Positions 1 to 12,000 of a stretch of DNA of 64,000 nt are shown here, piece by piece. Position 1 is the stretch's first letter; each line of letters starts with the position of its first letter. The position numbers and the translations under genes are program-made. Below the pieces are notes generated by a model that did not search any database, was not told the origin of the DNA, and was given only the letters and a program-made list of their open reading frames with translations. Source of the DNA: Platycnemis pennipes (Eukaryota > Arthropoda > Insecta > Odonata > Platycnemididae); the NCBI GenBank assembly GCA_933228895.1, contig OW121858.1:27365859-27429858 (forward strand), written 5' to 3'.

Positions 1-138
1 CCCCTGGGGAATCGCATTGAAGCCGTCATAAAGGAAATACGGAGAATGGAGAGGAATGAAATAGAGAATGAAGGATATGCAATGCTAGCGACAAGTCATT
101 GTGCACAACATTTACAGCGAGAAAGAAACACCTGGTAA
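1..138 (+). CDS. Partial reading frame at left window edge, function unknown
   Basis: A frame is open from the first base to a TAA at 136-138, giving 45 residues that are charged and probably helical, with several Arg, Glu and Asn in the first half. There is no start inside the window, so it could be the last exon of a gene lying to the left. A possible splice donor, CTG followed by GTAACT, sits at the stop, so the frame may instead be an internal exon end. I do not recognise the protein. The open frame is short enough to be chance. Confidence 0.2.
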   Translation, partial: PLGNRIEAVIKEIRRMERNEIENEGYAMLATSHCAQHLQRERNTW

Positions 139-495
139 CTTGCGTGAGAGGTCAGCAAGTTTCAATATTTTTAGATACTTTCAACATTTATTATCAAAGT
201 TAATACATGAATATCTATGAATTAATTACATGAATTGTTTACACATTTTTTCTTCCTCAATATTAATTATTCCTCAATTAAAAATCATTTTTATAAATTT
301 AATAAAAAGCATTAAACTCATTATATCCGCTAATTACATTTTAACCAATTTAACTCAAGCCTTTACTGCCCGTGTCCATACATGATGCAACATATTAGCT
401 GGCCCGACCAATACTCTTCAATAGCACATACAAGTTTATTATGCCCCTTGGTTAACTTTAAGAGGACCAAACCCTGTCAAAATCATTTCAAATAA
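139..495. other. AT-rich stretch without recognised gene
   Basis: No gene seen. A minus-strand AATAAA (the plus strand reads TTTATT at 187-192) could be a poly(A) signal for gene A or its broken downstream copy, but it lies more than 1.2 kb past the gene A stop, so this is only a possibility. Confidence 0.3.
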
Positions 496-499
496 CTTG

Positions 500-1346
500 T
501 TCTTGTACTCCCACTCCAACGTCAACCTTTCCATTGCTGGGGACGCTCTTCACGTGCTTCTTCACATAGTACTTGTTTGTCATGGTCAAACAACCCCCTA
601 CGAAATTAAACGCTTAACGCTTCTCACCATAGAGCTAGTTTCAGGTCGTTACTCGTGGAAAACGCCTTCATGTATTCCCCACGTACTTATGGCCTCTCCC
701 ACATGTGTATTGCGGCGTGTCTCCTCACAGCGTACTTAGATATGAACGTATTCGAACACTCCTCACACCTGGATCCCTTTTAAGAGTGGTGACCCTCAAC
801 GTGCCTCCTCAGATCTGACTATATCTTGCACAATTTGTGGCACTATTGACATATGTGGCTAATGTCTTTGGTGCGAGACGTGCTCCTTTAGGTGCCCACA
901 CTGGGAGAACTTTTTGTAACACAGCACTCAAACGGCCTCTATCCGTCAGTAACTTGAGATCAGTTGAGTCTTCCTAGCGCAAGCCTTCCCGCAATTTACG
1001 CAGATGAACCCCTCACCGCCCAAGTCACAACACGTGCCGAACACCTCTTCCAAATTGCAGGCCAAAGGCAAGGTCCCCTTTCGTCATGGGTACTCATATG
1101 ATCGCTCAAGATATGCTTCCGGGAAAATTTGGTACCATGCTCATTCTCCTGAACCTGTGCTTCCTTAAGAACAAGCGTGTCCTTTATCCTGCTCTGGTGA
1201 GCCCTGATGTGGCTCGAATGAGTCAGTTTCGAGAAAAACGAAGCCTCACATTCAAAACAAATGAATCTCTCCCTCACTTTTCGCTGACCAAAACACAAAC
1301 TACTACCACCCCGACCTCTACTCATCTCTCGACCTGATCTTCTCAT
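500..1346 (-). pseudogene. Broken second copy of the gene A C2H2 exon
   Basis: On the minus strand, 1346-996 repeats the pre-finger region of gene A's last exon almost word for word (MRRSGREMSRGRGGSS, then QRKVRERF, then a finger with CFEC and HIRAH). It then jumps by an internal deletion to a piece of the third finger (FSRKHILSDHMSTH) and runs out of frame. Further along, about 770-690 still encodes a recognisable finger relic (CEECSNTF followed by YAVRRHAAIH) in another frame. The copy is therefore a tandem duplicate of the zinc-finger exon that has lost most fingers and its reading frame. It lies directly downstream of the gene A stop and may be transcribed as 3' UTR. Whether any splice form uses it cannot be told from the sequence. 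Confidence 0.7.
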
Positions 1347-1455
1347 TTCAGTAGACTCTTCATGTAACTACTCAGGTTCCCTCTGAGAGATAACATTTTG
1401 CTGCACACCTTTCACTCTAAAGGCCCCCTTTCGTCATGGGTACTCATATGATCGC

Positions 1456-3047
1456 TCAAGATATGCTTCCGGAAGAAGTTTTTGTAGAACCCTCACACTC
1501 AAAAGGCATCTTTCCGTCATGGGTCCTCATGTGCCTACTCAGGGTCCCACTCTGGGAGAACTTCTTGTGGCACACCTCACATTCAAACGGCCTCTTTCCG
1601 TTATGTGTCCTCAAGTGCCTGCTCAAGGTCCTACTCTGGGAGAACTTCTTGTGGCACCCCTCACACTCAAACGGCCTCTTTCCGTCATGTTTTCTCATAT
1701 GAATGCTCAGGTGCCCACTCTGAGTGAACTTCTTGTGGCACACCTCACATTCAAACGGCCTCTTTCCGTCATGTGTCCTCAAGTGTCTACTCAGATTCCC
1801 ACTCTCGGAGAACTTCTTGTGGCACACCTCACACTCAAACGGCCTCTTTCCGTCATGGGTCCTCATGTGCCCGCTAAGATTCGAACCCCGGGTGAACCTC
1901 TTGTGGCACACCTCACACTGAAACGGCCTCTTTCCGTCATGGGTCCTCATGTGTCTGCTCAGATTCCCACTCTCGGAGAACTTCTTGTGGCACACCTCAC
2001 ACTCAAACGGCCTCTTTCCGTCATGGGTCCTCATGTGCCCGCTAAGATTCGAACCCCGGGTGAACCTCTTGTGGCACACCTCACACTCAAACGGCCTCTT
2101 TCCGTCATGGGTCCTCATGTGTCTGCTCAGATTCCCACTCTCGGAGAACTTCTTGTGGCACACCTCACACTCAAACGGCCTCTTTCCGTCATGGGTCCTC
2201 ATGTGCCCGCTAAGAATCGAACCCCGGGTGAACCTCTTGTGGCACACCTCACACTGAAACGGCCTCTTTCCGTCATGGGTCCTCATGTGCCCGCTAAGAT
2301 TCGAACCCCGGGTGAACCTCTTGTGGCACACCTCACACTCAAACGGCCTCTTTCCGTCATGGGTCCTCATGTGCCCGCTAAGATTCGAACCCCGGGTGAA
2401 CCTCTTGTGGCACACCTCACACTCAAACGGCCTCATTCCGTCATGGGTCCTCATGTGATCACTCAAGGTATTCTTCCGGGAGAATTTGTTTTTGCACATC
2501 TCACACTGAAAAGGCCTCTTTCCGTCGTGTATCCTCATGTGTCTGCTATGATGCCCACTATGGGAACGTATGTGACTTATCAGTTCAGCCTTCCTAGCGC
2601 AAGCCTTCCCGCAATGGACACAGATGAACCCCTCACCGCCTAAGTCACAATAGGTCCCGAACACCTCTTCATAATTGGAGCAGGGATATTTGGTGCCATC
2701 CTCATTCTCCTGACCCTGCCCTTCCTTAGCAGCAAGCGTGTCCTCCGACCTGTTCTGGTGAGCCCTGATGTGGCTCGACAGAGTCAGCTTTGAGAAAAAC
2801 GAAGCCCCACATTCAATACAATTGAATCTCTCCCTCACTTTTCGCTGACCAAAAAACGAACTACTACCACCCCGACCTCTACTCATGTCTCGACCTGATC
2901 TTCTCATTGCAGTTTGAGTTCGCCTCCTCGAAGCATCCGTCCCTCCAGGTTCACTTGCAGCGTTTGAAACAGTATTCGACTCCTCCGCCAAGAATGGGCT
3001 TGGTGTATATCTGGACATGGCATATTGCTCGGGTACAGCTTCTTTGC
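1456..3047 (-). CDS. Gene A last exon: 14 C2H2 zinc fingers
   Basis: The acceptor (CTTCCAG) places the exon start at 3047, upstream of the first ATG at 3018. About 80 basic and Ser-rich residues precede finger 1 (CIEC...HIRAH). Finger 2 (CVHC...HIRSH) is followed by twelve fingers in tandem joined by an HDGKRPF linker, a variant of the usual TGEKP linker. Fingers 4-11 are nearly identical and largely alternate two contact types, TRGSNLSG and SESGNLSR; fingers 12-14 carry TQSGHLSI, SQSRTLSR and SQSGTLSR. A fifteenth finger starts (PFECEG) but is cut off by a frameshift, giving a 15-residue off-frame tail and a stop at 1456-1458. The high DNA identity among the 84-bp finger units suggests recent homogenisation by unequal exchange. 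The long open frame on the opposite strand is a by-product of the repeats. Confidence 0.9.
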
Positions 3048-6000
3048 CTGGAAGATATCAGTAAGTAAAAGTCTAAAACGAACCTCACCCGAAACAGAAG
3101 TATCATGGCATGCTAACAGGTACTCCACCCAGTATTTCTTTAATTTTTCGGCAGGTGGTAACAAATGTTTCAAGTCTAAAGAGCATTTAATTCCCCTATC
3201 CCGATTCCTTTTTGAGATAGTTCTCCCTTTAGTTCGGCGTATTTCTATTCTTTTCATGCAATCTTTATCACCTTTACTCATGCTTCTTTCTTCATCTCAC
3301 TAACAATGAATTATAACTTCAATACTGACATACACCATTCAACTGATAACTAATTTAAATTTCCATCCACACGCATTGCCCTCTGCTAAGATTTTTCTTC
3401 AGCCCCAATATATTTCAACAAATCCTCATTCAACAACATATCTTTACAACGGACTCTCCCCGTTCCCATTTACTCCACTACTTCTAAGGTCGATTACAGA
3501 TTATTATTATATTTTCTGAGAGTCAGGGGCTCATATACATCTCAAATATTAACTGAAACCAAATGCCCACATAATATTGTTAAAAGACTTGAGCAAAAAA
3601 TCTATGCAGTGGTTTTTCATGCAGCGAACAGAAAGAGACTGCTACATTTTTATTAACCAAGAAGAAAATGTTAACACTATTACGAGCCAAAAGTACCAAA
3701 AACCCGAAATTTATGATCACATTTTGAGAATTTTTTTACAGCTTAGAGTACTACAAGGATTTTGCAACAATATAGTCAAAATTAAAATTAAATTCTACGA
3801 AAAAATCTTTCATTTAACATTTTTGAAGATAAACAAGCTGAAAAATCAGGTGACCTGGTACAACATTCACGGACCACAGGGGGAATAGGTATTTATCAAA
3901 TGGGGACCCTTCACCTATAGGATGGTTGGCACAATGGATAAGGAGGTGCCTAAGGGCCTACAATCAACCTTCTAAGATCCCCCTTGAAAAACAATGTCTC
4001 TATGACTGCCCATTCTTTACTCAATGCTTACCTTTCTCACTAACACGAATTCCGGCGCCATCTTGCTCATTTCCAGAAGACTCAACTTCCATGCCATGGA
4101 TGGTCACATAACCCGCCTTGAATGAGAAACAGAATCCACATCTTTCAAGTGAACCTTGATTGACTAGATTAAATATATATACAAATTTAACGGGGATTCA
4201 CTATGAATCACAGATCGTGGCATACGAAATATAAATAAGGCATAAGATTATAGATCATTTAAAGGCTGATTAACAAATTTTCAAGGTTAAAACGAAAAAC
4301 ATCATATAAGTCAACATCATATAAGTCTCCCTCATATTTATTTTCATTATACATGCAATAAATCCATTCAAATTAAAGAAGACCATTGTTCGCCAAAATA
4401 AATGCATGCACAATATCCACTTTATAAAGTATATTATTCACTGCGTTTTCTGATATTGATAACTTATTTTCTCTTTCCAGAGTTCATAAATTGTGTTCTT
4501 TATATATCTGAGGTTGATCACAGAGCTAAAATAGGAGGACTATCGCATTAATGTTAATTTAATGAAATAATGTTTTATAATCCGGTCTGGTGCATGAAAA
4601 ATCGAGTTACAAAAACGTAATTTCAGACTGAGCGCTACATAACCCTTAATGAAATATCTTACACAAATGATATTCGTAACATGGTATAGTCCACTATCGG
4701 CACTACAAAATTTACAACTACATCTTGCTTACCAACACGCAGTAACGATAGGTGGCGTTCTCTAAGGCAGTCGGTTCAAAATGTTCCATGTATATAGTAG
4801 CTACTGCAGCGGAGATGGGAGATCCCATTAATGATCCTTCTGTCTGCTCATAAAAGTCGTTTCCATTTAAAATACGCCCTAGTTAAGCATATCTCCGCCA
4901 AATTAGCCGTACTATTTTCGAATTTCTTCCGGACGACACCGATGGCTTTTTTCGTAGGCATCTTGGTGAAAAGTGACCCCACGTCGAAGCTCACAATAAA
5001 TGTCTTCTCAGCCTAATCTTATGTTCTTAATGCACCTATGGAAATCTTGGGAGTTACTGACATAAGAGTTGGCCTTTTCCACATCCGGTTGTAGTGAAGT
5101 GGCGATGTATTTAGCTAATGCGTATGTGGGGGAGTCTATTGCGCTGATTCCCGGTCATAGCGGGACGCTAGGCCGGCACTTATATTTAAAAAATGATCCG
5201 ATTTTAGAATTCGTGCTCTCAAAATGTGCGAATCTGTGAGAGAAAATTATAAAGAAAGCTCCAGGTTCGTACGACGACGGATGGCCGTGCCCGAGGCGCC
5301 TACAAGACCTAAATGCAGTTATTTTGAAAATTTGTGGTTTTCGACCCGGATTAAACGTTTTCTAAGGTAAACGTGGTATTTTAGAGCCATTTGGACCAAC
5401 ATTTCAACTGTTCTGTCGTATCTCGATTCCTTCATGCCGATACGCTGCCTCAAAGTCGCCCGCCGCACGCCCGTGCTGGCAGGTGCGCATTGCCTGACAC
5501 GCGCGACACCCCTCACTCCCGTGGCACTTCCCTCCTTCCCCTTACATTAGGAAACACAAGAATTACTTTAACAGGGACTTACGACAGAGAATCAGTGAGT
5601 CATGGCTACCGGTCATTTCCAACAATGCACGACACTCACCCCCCACCCCTCCACCGCCTCGAGGGTATACATTTGATGCGTAATAAAGGCAAAAACCATT
5701 AGCCCTGACGAGGTCTCCGGCAAAGGAGAGGAAACGTTGGCTTTTTTAATAACCTGACGCGGGAACACCCAAAGAGAATACTCTTGCATGAATGGACCGC
5801 GAAAGTTTTAGCAACTTGACTAGGACAACGAATTTTGAAAACCATCTCTCAGCAAATACATTCCAGAAATTTCAAATGAAAGTAATCGGAAATATCAGAG
5901 ATTCAATTATTTTGTCTAATAAGAAAACGTATTTATAAGACATTCCTGGAGTATGTTACTTCAACACATTAACTTACATCGCGAGTTTTTATGATAATCG

Positions 6001-9000
6001 GTACAATCTTCAATACCACAAGGTACACTAAAAACTATCCCACTATTCGCAACTACACGCGTTATACCGCACCATTTCATCAAATACATTTTCGGGATCG
6101 CGTCTTATTAGCGTCCATTCTGCAATATACCTTGCTTACCTCTGGGGCTGCCTCCCCATTCTTAGCAATCGTAACAATCCGAAACCACTGGGTATACTCA
6201 GGATACCTTTGGCCATACGCTCATGTATTTTAAGCTCAATGGTGACATCCACGGCGTTCGATTATTGCACATGAGGAACTATTGCTTTAATAGTTCCCCA
6301 TGCGGGCGCAGGTATCAGGGTAAAAAAGGGGTAAATAATAGGTGACGCCTATCAAGGGTAAAATATCCTTGCATTTGCCAAATAATATACAGACAAGGCT
6401 TCCTTTAAGCTAGCTGGGAAGTGGACGATTTTCCGAGGTTAATGATAAACATGCTAAATTGTAGAAGCGTTTCTAAATATATTATGATGCCTCAACATAA
6501 TTCACATTTTTGAATGGCATTTTATATCCTGTAACGTTATTACTTCGAAACGCCTACATTTATTGATCACAACGTTAACCTTTCTCTCGGATGCTCATAT
6601 CGCCAAGAGAGAAAGCTCACCAGTGGGACGCGGATGACCCTAGCCCTGAGACACTACGTACTTCGTTGACTTTGAAGTCGGCCAGCTGGATGGGGAAGAG
6701 GATAGCTGGTCACTAGGGAAGGAGGCGGAGGATGTGGCTTGGACGGCAGCAACGGCGCACAGTGGGCTGAAATCTAAAAAATTTCGCCAAAATTCATATC
6801 TCAAAACTCAATCCCTAGCGGATTTCGATTTTTGACGCACACAGCTTATTTCATAGAGTATCGATACAGCATCGATACAAAACTTCTGAATGTCCCTACT
6901 AAATTAGTGATGGGTTGCATTGTGATTAAACTCGGAATAATAAGAAAGAAGTCGCTTTTAAGAATACTTTATCTTTACAGTTTATCAGTATTTAACTCAC
7001 AAAATCTCATCATCGGAGTTCGAGTCTACATCATCTACATTATGCGATACCCTGCAAGCCACCGCAAGGGTGTGTGGCTGGGGGTGAACATCACCAAGCA
7101 TGCACTATTGACATGCATCATTCTTGTCCTCTGAATCTGTTAACCCCTCCATCAGAATAAAAATTCCGTTCCTCATAGGGCATTATCTCTTTTTTTCCTG
7201 TATTTCTCTCATTGAAATTAGTGGATCCAAACTCAGTACCAATATTCGAAAAATGTCCTAGAATTATTTCCAAGACATCTGCCTCGAGTGTTGCTCCTGG
7301 AACCTTTTGATGTCCTTTTGCCTGGATTCCAGAGATTTCTATAAGAATCCTCCAGTACTTCCAATAATTCCAGAACTTCAAAAACATTTATCCATGAACT
7401 ACACCAATACTTTACATTCATTGGAATCGATTGCAATTTTAAATTTTTCCCACAGATATTGTAGCGCAGCTGACTTCTTTCACTGAGCAGATTGTCCCGC
7501 AACTGTCAGCACAATGTCATGCAGTTCTTTGCGAGGAACTTTTTCAGGATTTATCTTCTCCTTTGTGTCAGTGTAATCAAGCTAAACCAACATTAAAACC
7601 ACTGATAATCACGTAAAATGTAAATGTAAAATCTCTTTTATTATCAGACAAGACAAGTTTGAGAACTAAGATCCAATCTCTTTTATTATGAGACAAGACA
7701 ACTTTGAGAAATAAGATCCAATGTTCTGAAGTATGCTCTTTGTTCTCTAGTGCTCTGCTGGTAGATGGCTAATTCCATAACAACTCCTCGTTTCCGTGTC
7801 GGTGAGCCGAAAACAGTTGAGTACTTCCACTCACAGCAGCAACATAAGACTGAATAACTCCGTGAAAACGAGTGGGAGAGAAATTTTCTAAAACAATGGG
7901 AAATATAAATATTAGGAAAAACCCTCAAATTATTTTGCTGAACCCGGACACATACACGTGTCTGGGAGAAACGATGCTCCATGGCACATAAACCGATTTG
8001 CTTGTGAAGGGGTTATACACTGCATAATTAGTGGAAGCTTTAGAAAACTTCTATGAGTTTTAAATGCCATCTTATCAAGAAAAGTGCTGTTCAGGGAACT
8101 AAATCATGAGTGCGAGTGAGGGATCTTGCTTGGGACAAAAGGCTGGGGAATGTCTTAGAGTCGTGGAGTATTACTGCGGTCGGCCCGGGTATGACCACGC
8201 TCGCTCATGAGTATTGTGGCTTGTCCTTCTGGAAGGGTGAAATAACCGCTGCAGGGAAGGATCTACATTTCATTGAATACAAGAGAACATGCTGCTGTTC
8301 CATACGCCTGCTACATGAGGCTGTTAATTGCCCAGCCAGGACGCGTGAAGATTCTTACCAATGAAATTTGAGAACTCCCTTTCCATTCTTGTTCTCTATT
8401 TTTCGTGGTTCTTACAGCAGTAACATATTTTAGTATATCATTACTCATTGGTCCAAAATCAGGGAGAGAGGAATAAAATTCTGAGTACAGGTTATAAGCC
8501 ACAAAATAAAAATATTCATTATGCTTAAATTGGTGCCAGGTGGTTGCCCTGCCGATCATAGTACATATTTAATCTAAAATGGAGGGGGGAAAGTAGAGGC
8601 AAGGTTTTCTTTTATCAAATGGCAGTAGAGATGTTGTACTTTATGCGGCATAAGTATCTCAGTGTCGTTATGTGCCAATCCTAAATTTTTTGTTAAAATT
8701 ATAAGAAAACAGGCAAAAAAACAGGGTATTTTTATTTTGTAAAAATTAAAAAGAAAAATTAATTTAAAAACTAATACGCCCATGTAAAATGTGCCAACTT
8801 ATCATGAAAACTTTTTAAATAACCATACTTGCTTTCACATGGCCATACAAGTGAAGAGAATATGCAAGATTTTGCAAAAAATATGCTTTGTAGGAATTTT
8901 AAATTTTTTTTTCAATTTTAACTGGCTCTGCTGATCCATAAAAGGGCTCAAAAATTAAAATAGTTTTGGTTCTTTGACCTGTGGGTGCTGCATATTAAAT

Positions 9001-12000
9001 TGCAACACTGGGATGTCAGTTTAGAAGTCAAATATTTGAATTTTGGCCAGTTTTTCGATTTCAGCCCACTGTGTGGTGTGAAACAGAACTCTCTTCCTCT
9101 GCAGCAATGGTGAGATACAGACCTGAGTCTTCTGAAACGAGGTGAAGGCCCTAGTTGCCCCCAAGGCTCAAGCACTAATGAGTGGTGGAGGGTTGTCTAG
9201 CTGCAGCAGGAGTTTATAGGTGCAAAGCGAATGCTCAGGAGACTCATCGGGCAATCCTCAAGTACTAATACCATTGTCGTTAAGTTCACGACACCTAGCA
9301 ACTACTGCACCATTATGGGGGAATGCCAGATTGATAAGAGATAACATAATGCCAAGTTACTTTATTTCTGTCTCTTCAACGTTGGTCAGTGACAACTTTG
9401 AGGGGTCAGCTGCAATCACTTTAATACGAAAATAGCTATGAGAATCAGGTACGATTTTATGTGAGAAATCCTTTTTTTGTCGGTTATTGCATGGGGGTGT
9501 CTACACTTGACATCACCGGTTACACTTTCACTTTTTTTCGCTTTCCTTTCCTCAAGTTTTTTTTCTAGCGCTGTAAGCTGCACCTTGGTTAGTAATTCCC
9601 AGGATGGGGGGAGAATTTTGTTAGCTTGTGGGTGACTAATGTACGTTTGTTTCCCAATATAATAAACTGTTAAAGGAATGCAATCAAATGATTCATGATA
9701 ACCACTGAACTTACTTCTGTGTGGGCGATTTCAATGGAGAACCTATATCATGGCCTGTTTTCCTGCTGCGCTGGACGGAATTCATTCGTAGGTGTAGGCT
9801 TGGCACCCTGTACGACTACATTCAATGGCAAACATGTGCGGCCCGAGTTATATATGTGAAATGGAGGGAAGAATAGGATGGAGGTTTCAGTAGCATAGAT
9901 GAAAGTTAATACATTTTGGTGAGACAAGATGGATCTAGAGCAGGTATTCGCAGTGCTTCTTGTTACCTATAAGCATTCTGGAAGAAATCACCAAATGTTT
10001 TAAGTAGCAAAGTGTAATGGCATCAAAGGATGCCTTTTTGGTGTTTAGGGAGGAGAATGCAGATTCCAAAAGTTTAGAGAATCTTAGAGACGATTCTGCT
10101 AGCAAAAAAATGGATACCCTGTGACCATAGATTTTAGTGGGGATAACAAATTGGAAGTTGTTGAATTTGCAAGGAACCCCACGAGCCATAGTAATGTCAT
10201 GACAGACATCAGATTTAAGCTTATTACAGACATGATAAACAGAACAAAGGCGGAAATAAAAGGGATCCATGATGATACTAGGCTGGTAATAAGCTGAATT
10301 TCTAAGCCCCACGACGAGCTAGAATGGAAGTATGAAAGGGGAAGTTGGTACTGCACAGAGACGGGTCAAGGTTATGCACAAGCGTATAGAACAGATGGAG
10401 AAGAAAGTTGAAGTGAATCAAAAGAGCCTTGATTGTCAATTAGCAACGGTGATGGAGGTATCACTGGAGCATGTTGCAGACTTAAAGGGGAACGTAGAGG
10501 GGCATTGTCAGTGTGATGGCAATCATACTCTATTTGGCCGGCTCCCGCAATGAGTCATGCCAAGTTTTGCCGGTAATCCCGGGAAACAATTGATTAGGTT
10601 TATTTAAAAAATTAGGAAATACACCATGTTTATTTATGCCACCAGAATATATCAGGTGAAATTAATCTTTCAAATGTTAAAGGGAAATGCAGAGCTATGG
10701 ATTTTGACTTAAGCGCCATTTCCTAAAACATTAGATGAATTTCAGCAAGGTTCCTACAGTTTTTTTAGGATTTGGATCCCAAATACACCATAGGATTAAC
10801 TGCATTGGAGAGCTGTCTTTTTATTAAAGTTCTGTAAAACCATTTTATTTATTTAGTGAAAATTAAAATTTCATTTGATTTTCATTTGTATTTAATTTCC
10901 CCTTTCATATGAATGGTGCCGGTTGTGTTTTTCTGTTGATTACTTACAGCATATGCAACCATCGAAAATCCAACATTTTTGAAAATCAAGCAACAATCAG
11001 CATGCTAGTTTCTAATTCTCATTTGTACCAGATGTGTTACAGGTAGTATTTGGAATACCCTTCATGTCTCTTCTTTCGTGAAGAGCTACCTAAAGGTCTT
11101 TTTTTCTGAGAAACCATTAGGTACTTTATTAACAATCATAGCATTTAACACATTGCAGACCAGGCATTTTTTGTAACATTTCTCAGTAGCCGAGCATTTC
11201 CTTAATCTGTTTTGCATATAATCCTTAAAGTGTATAAAGCATTAACTTTATGGAACATTGGCCGCAAGGCTTCAACATGTGTGAAAAAAGCAGCAGCTAC
11301 AAGGTTAACAAATAAATTGCAGTTATTTTTTCCAAACCTTTCTGCAATGCAATTTCAGACTATGAGTAAACAGGAGTGTAATCGTGACTCGTCCTCAAAA
11401 GATGGCACACAGACCATGAAGAAACTCATGACCGGTCTGCAATGAGTGTACCTATAAACCTGGCAGATCTCTAATAGCAATAATCAGTGTTTACTCAGAA
11501 CTGATAGATGGCTTGTCATTCACACCCTTTAGGATGGGCAGGAATATTGAAATGGAGGGATATTTGGGAAATCAGGAAGGTTGGTGGGAAACTGTTGGCA
11601 TTAACATACTCTGAGCAAAAGGTACCATGGGTTGTTAAAAACTAATATTCAATCCAGTTTAAAAAAATGCTAAGCTCAAATTGCTCCACACAGCACTCAG
11701 TGCAGAAAACAGTATACCACCAAAAATTTATTTTCCACAGTTGAGATGTGAAACCTGAGCCCTCATGATTGGAAGATACATTAATGTTGTCAACACCCAA
11801 ACTAATCCCTATAGAAATGTGTTACCAAAGAAGGGAGTGCCTTGTAAACCTCTGAATCTTATGTATTGGAAGTAAGGAACGAGTCATTGATACCTCTGAT
11901 TTGCTGCATTGGTCGCCCTCACTGTTGATGGTATCTTTTCTCTGAACATCTGCTCTGAACTACTCTTGACTGATTTTCAATATTTATCTATGTTAAGCGA

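Noticed and set aside
1519..2643. 374-codon plus-strand frame across the zinc-finger array
   Set aside because: It is the antisense shadow of the repeated finger units; the minus strand encodes real C2H2 fingers with linkers.
7118..7502. Minus-strand frames as the missing phase-1 exon of gene A
   Set aside because: They contain an acceptor-like string but no convincing donor and no resemblance to gene B exon 54500-54593.
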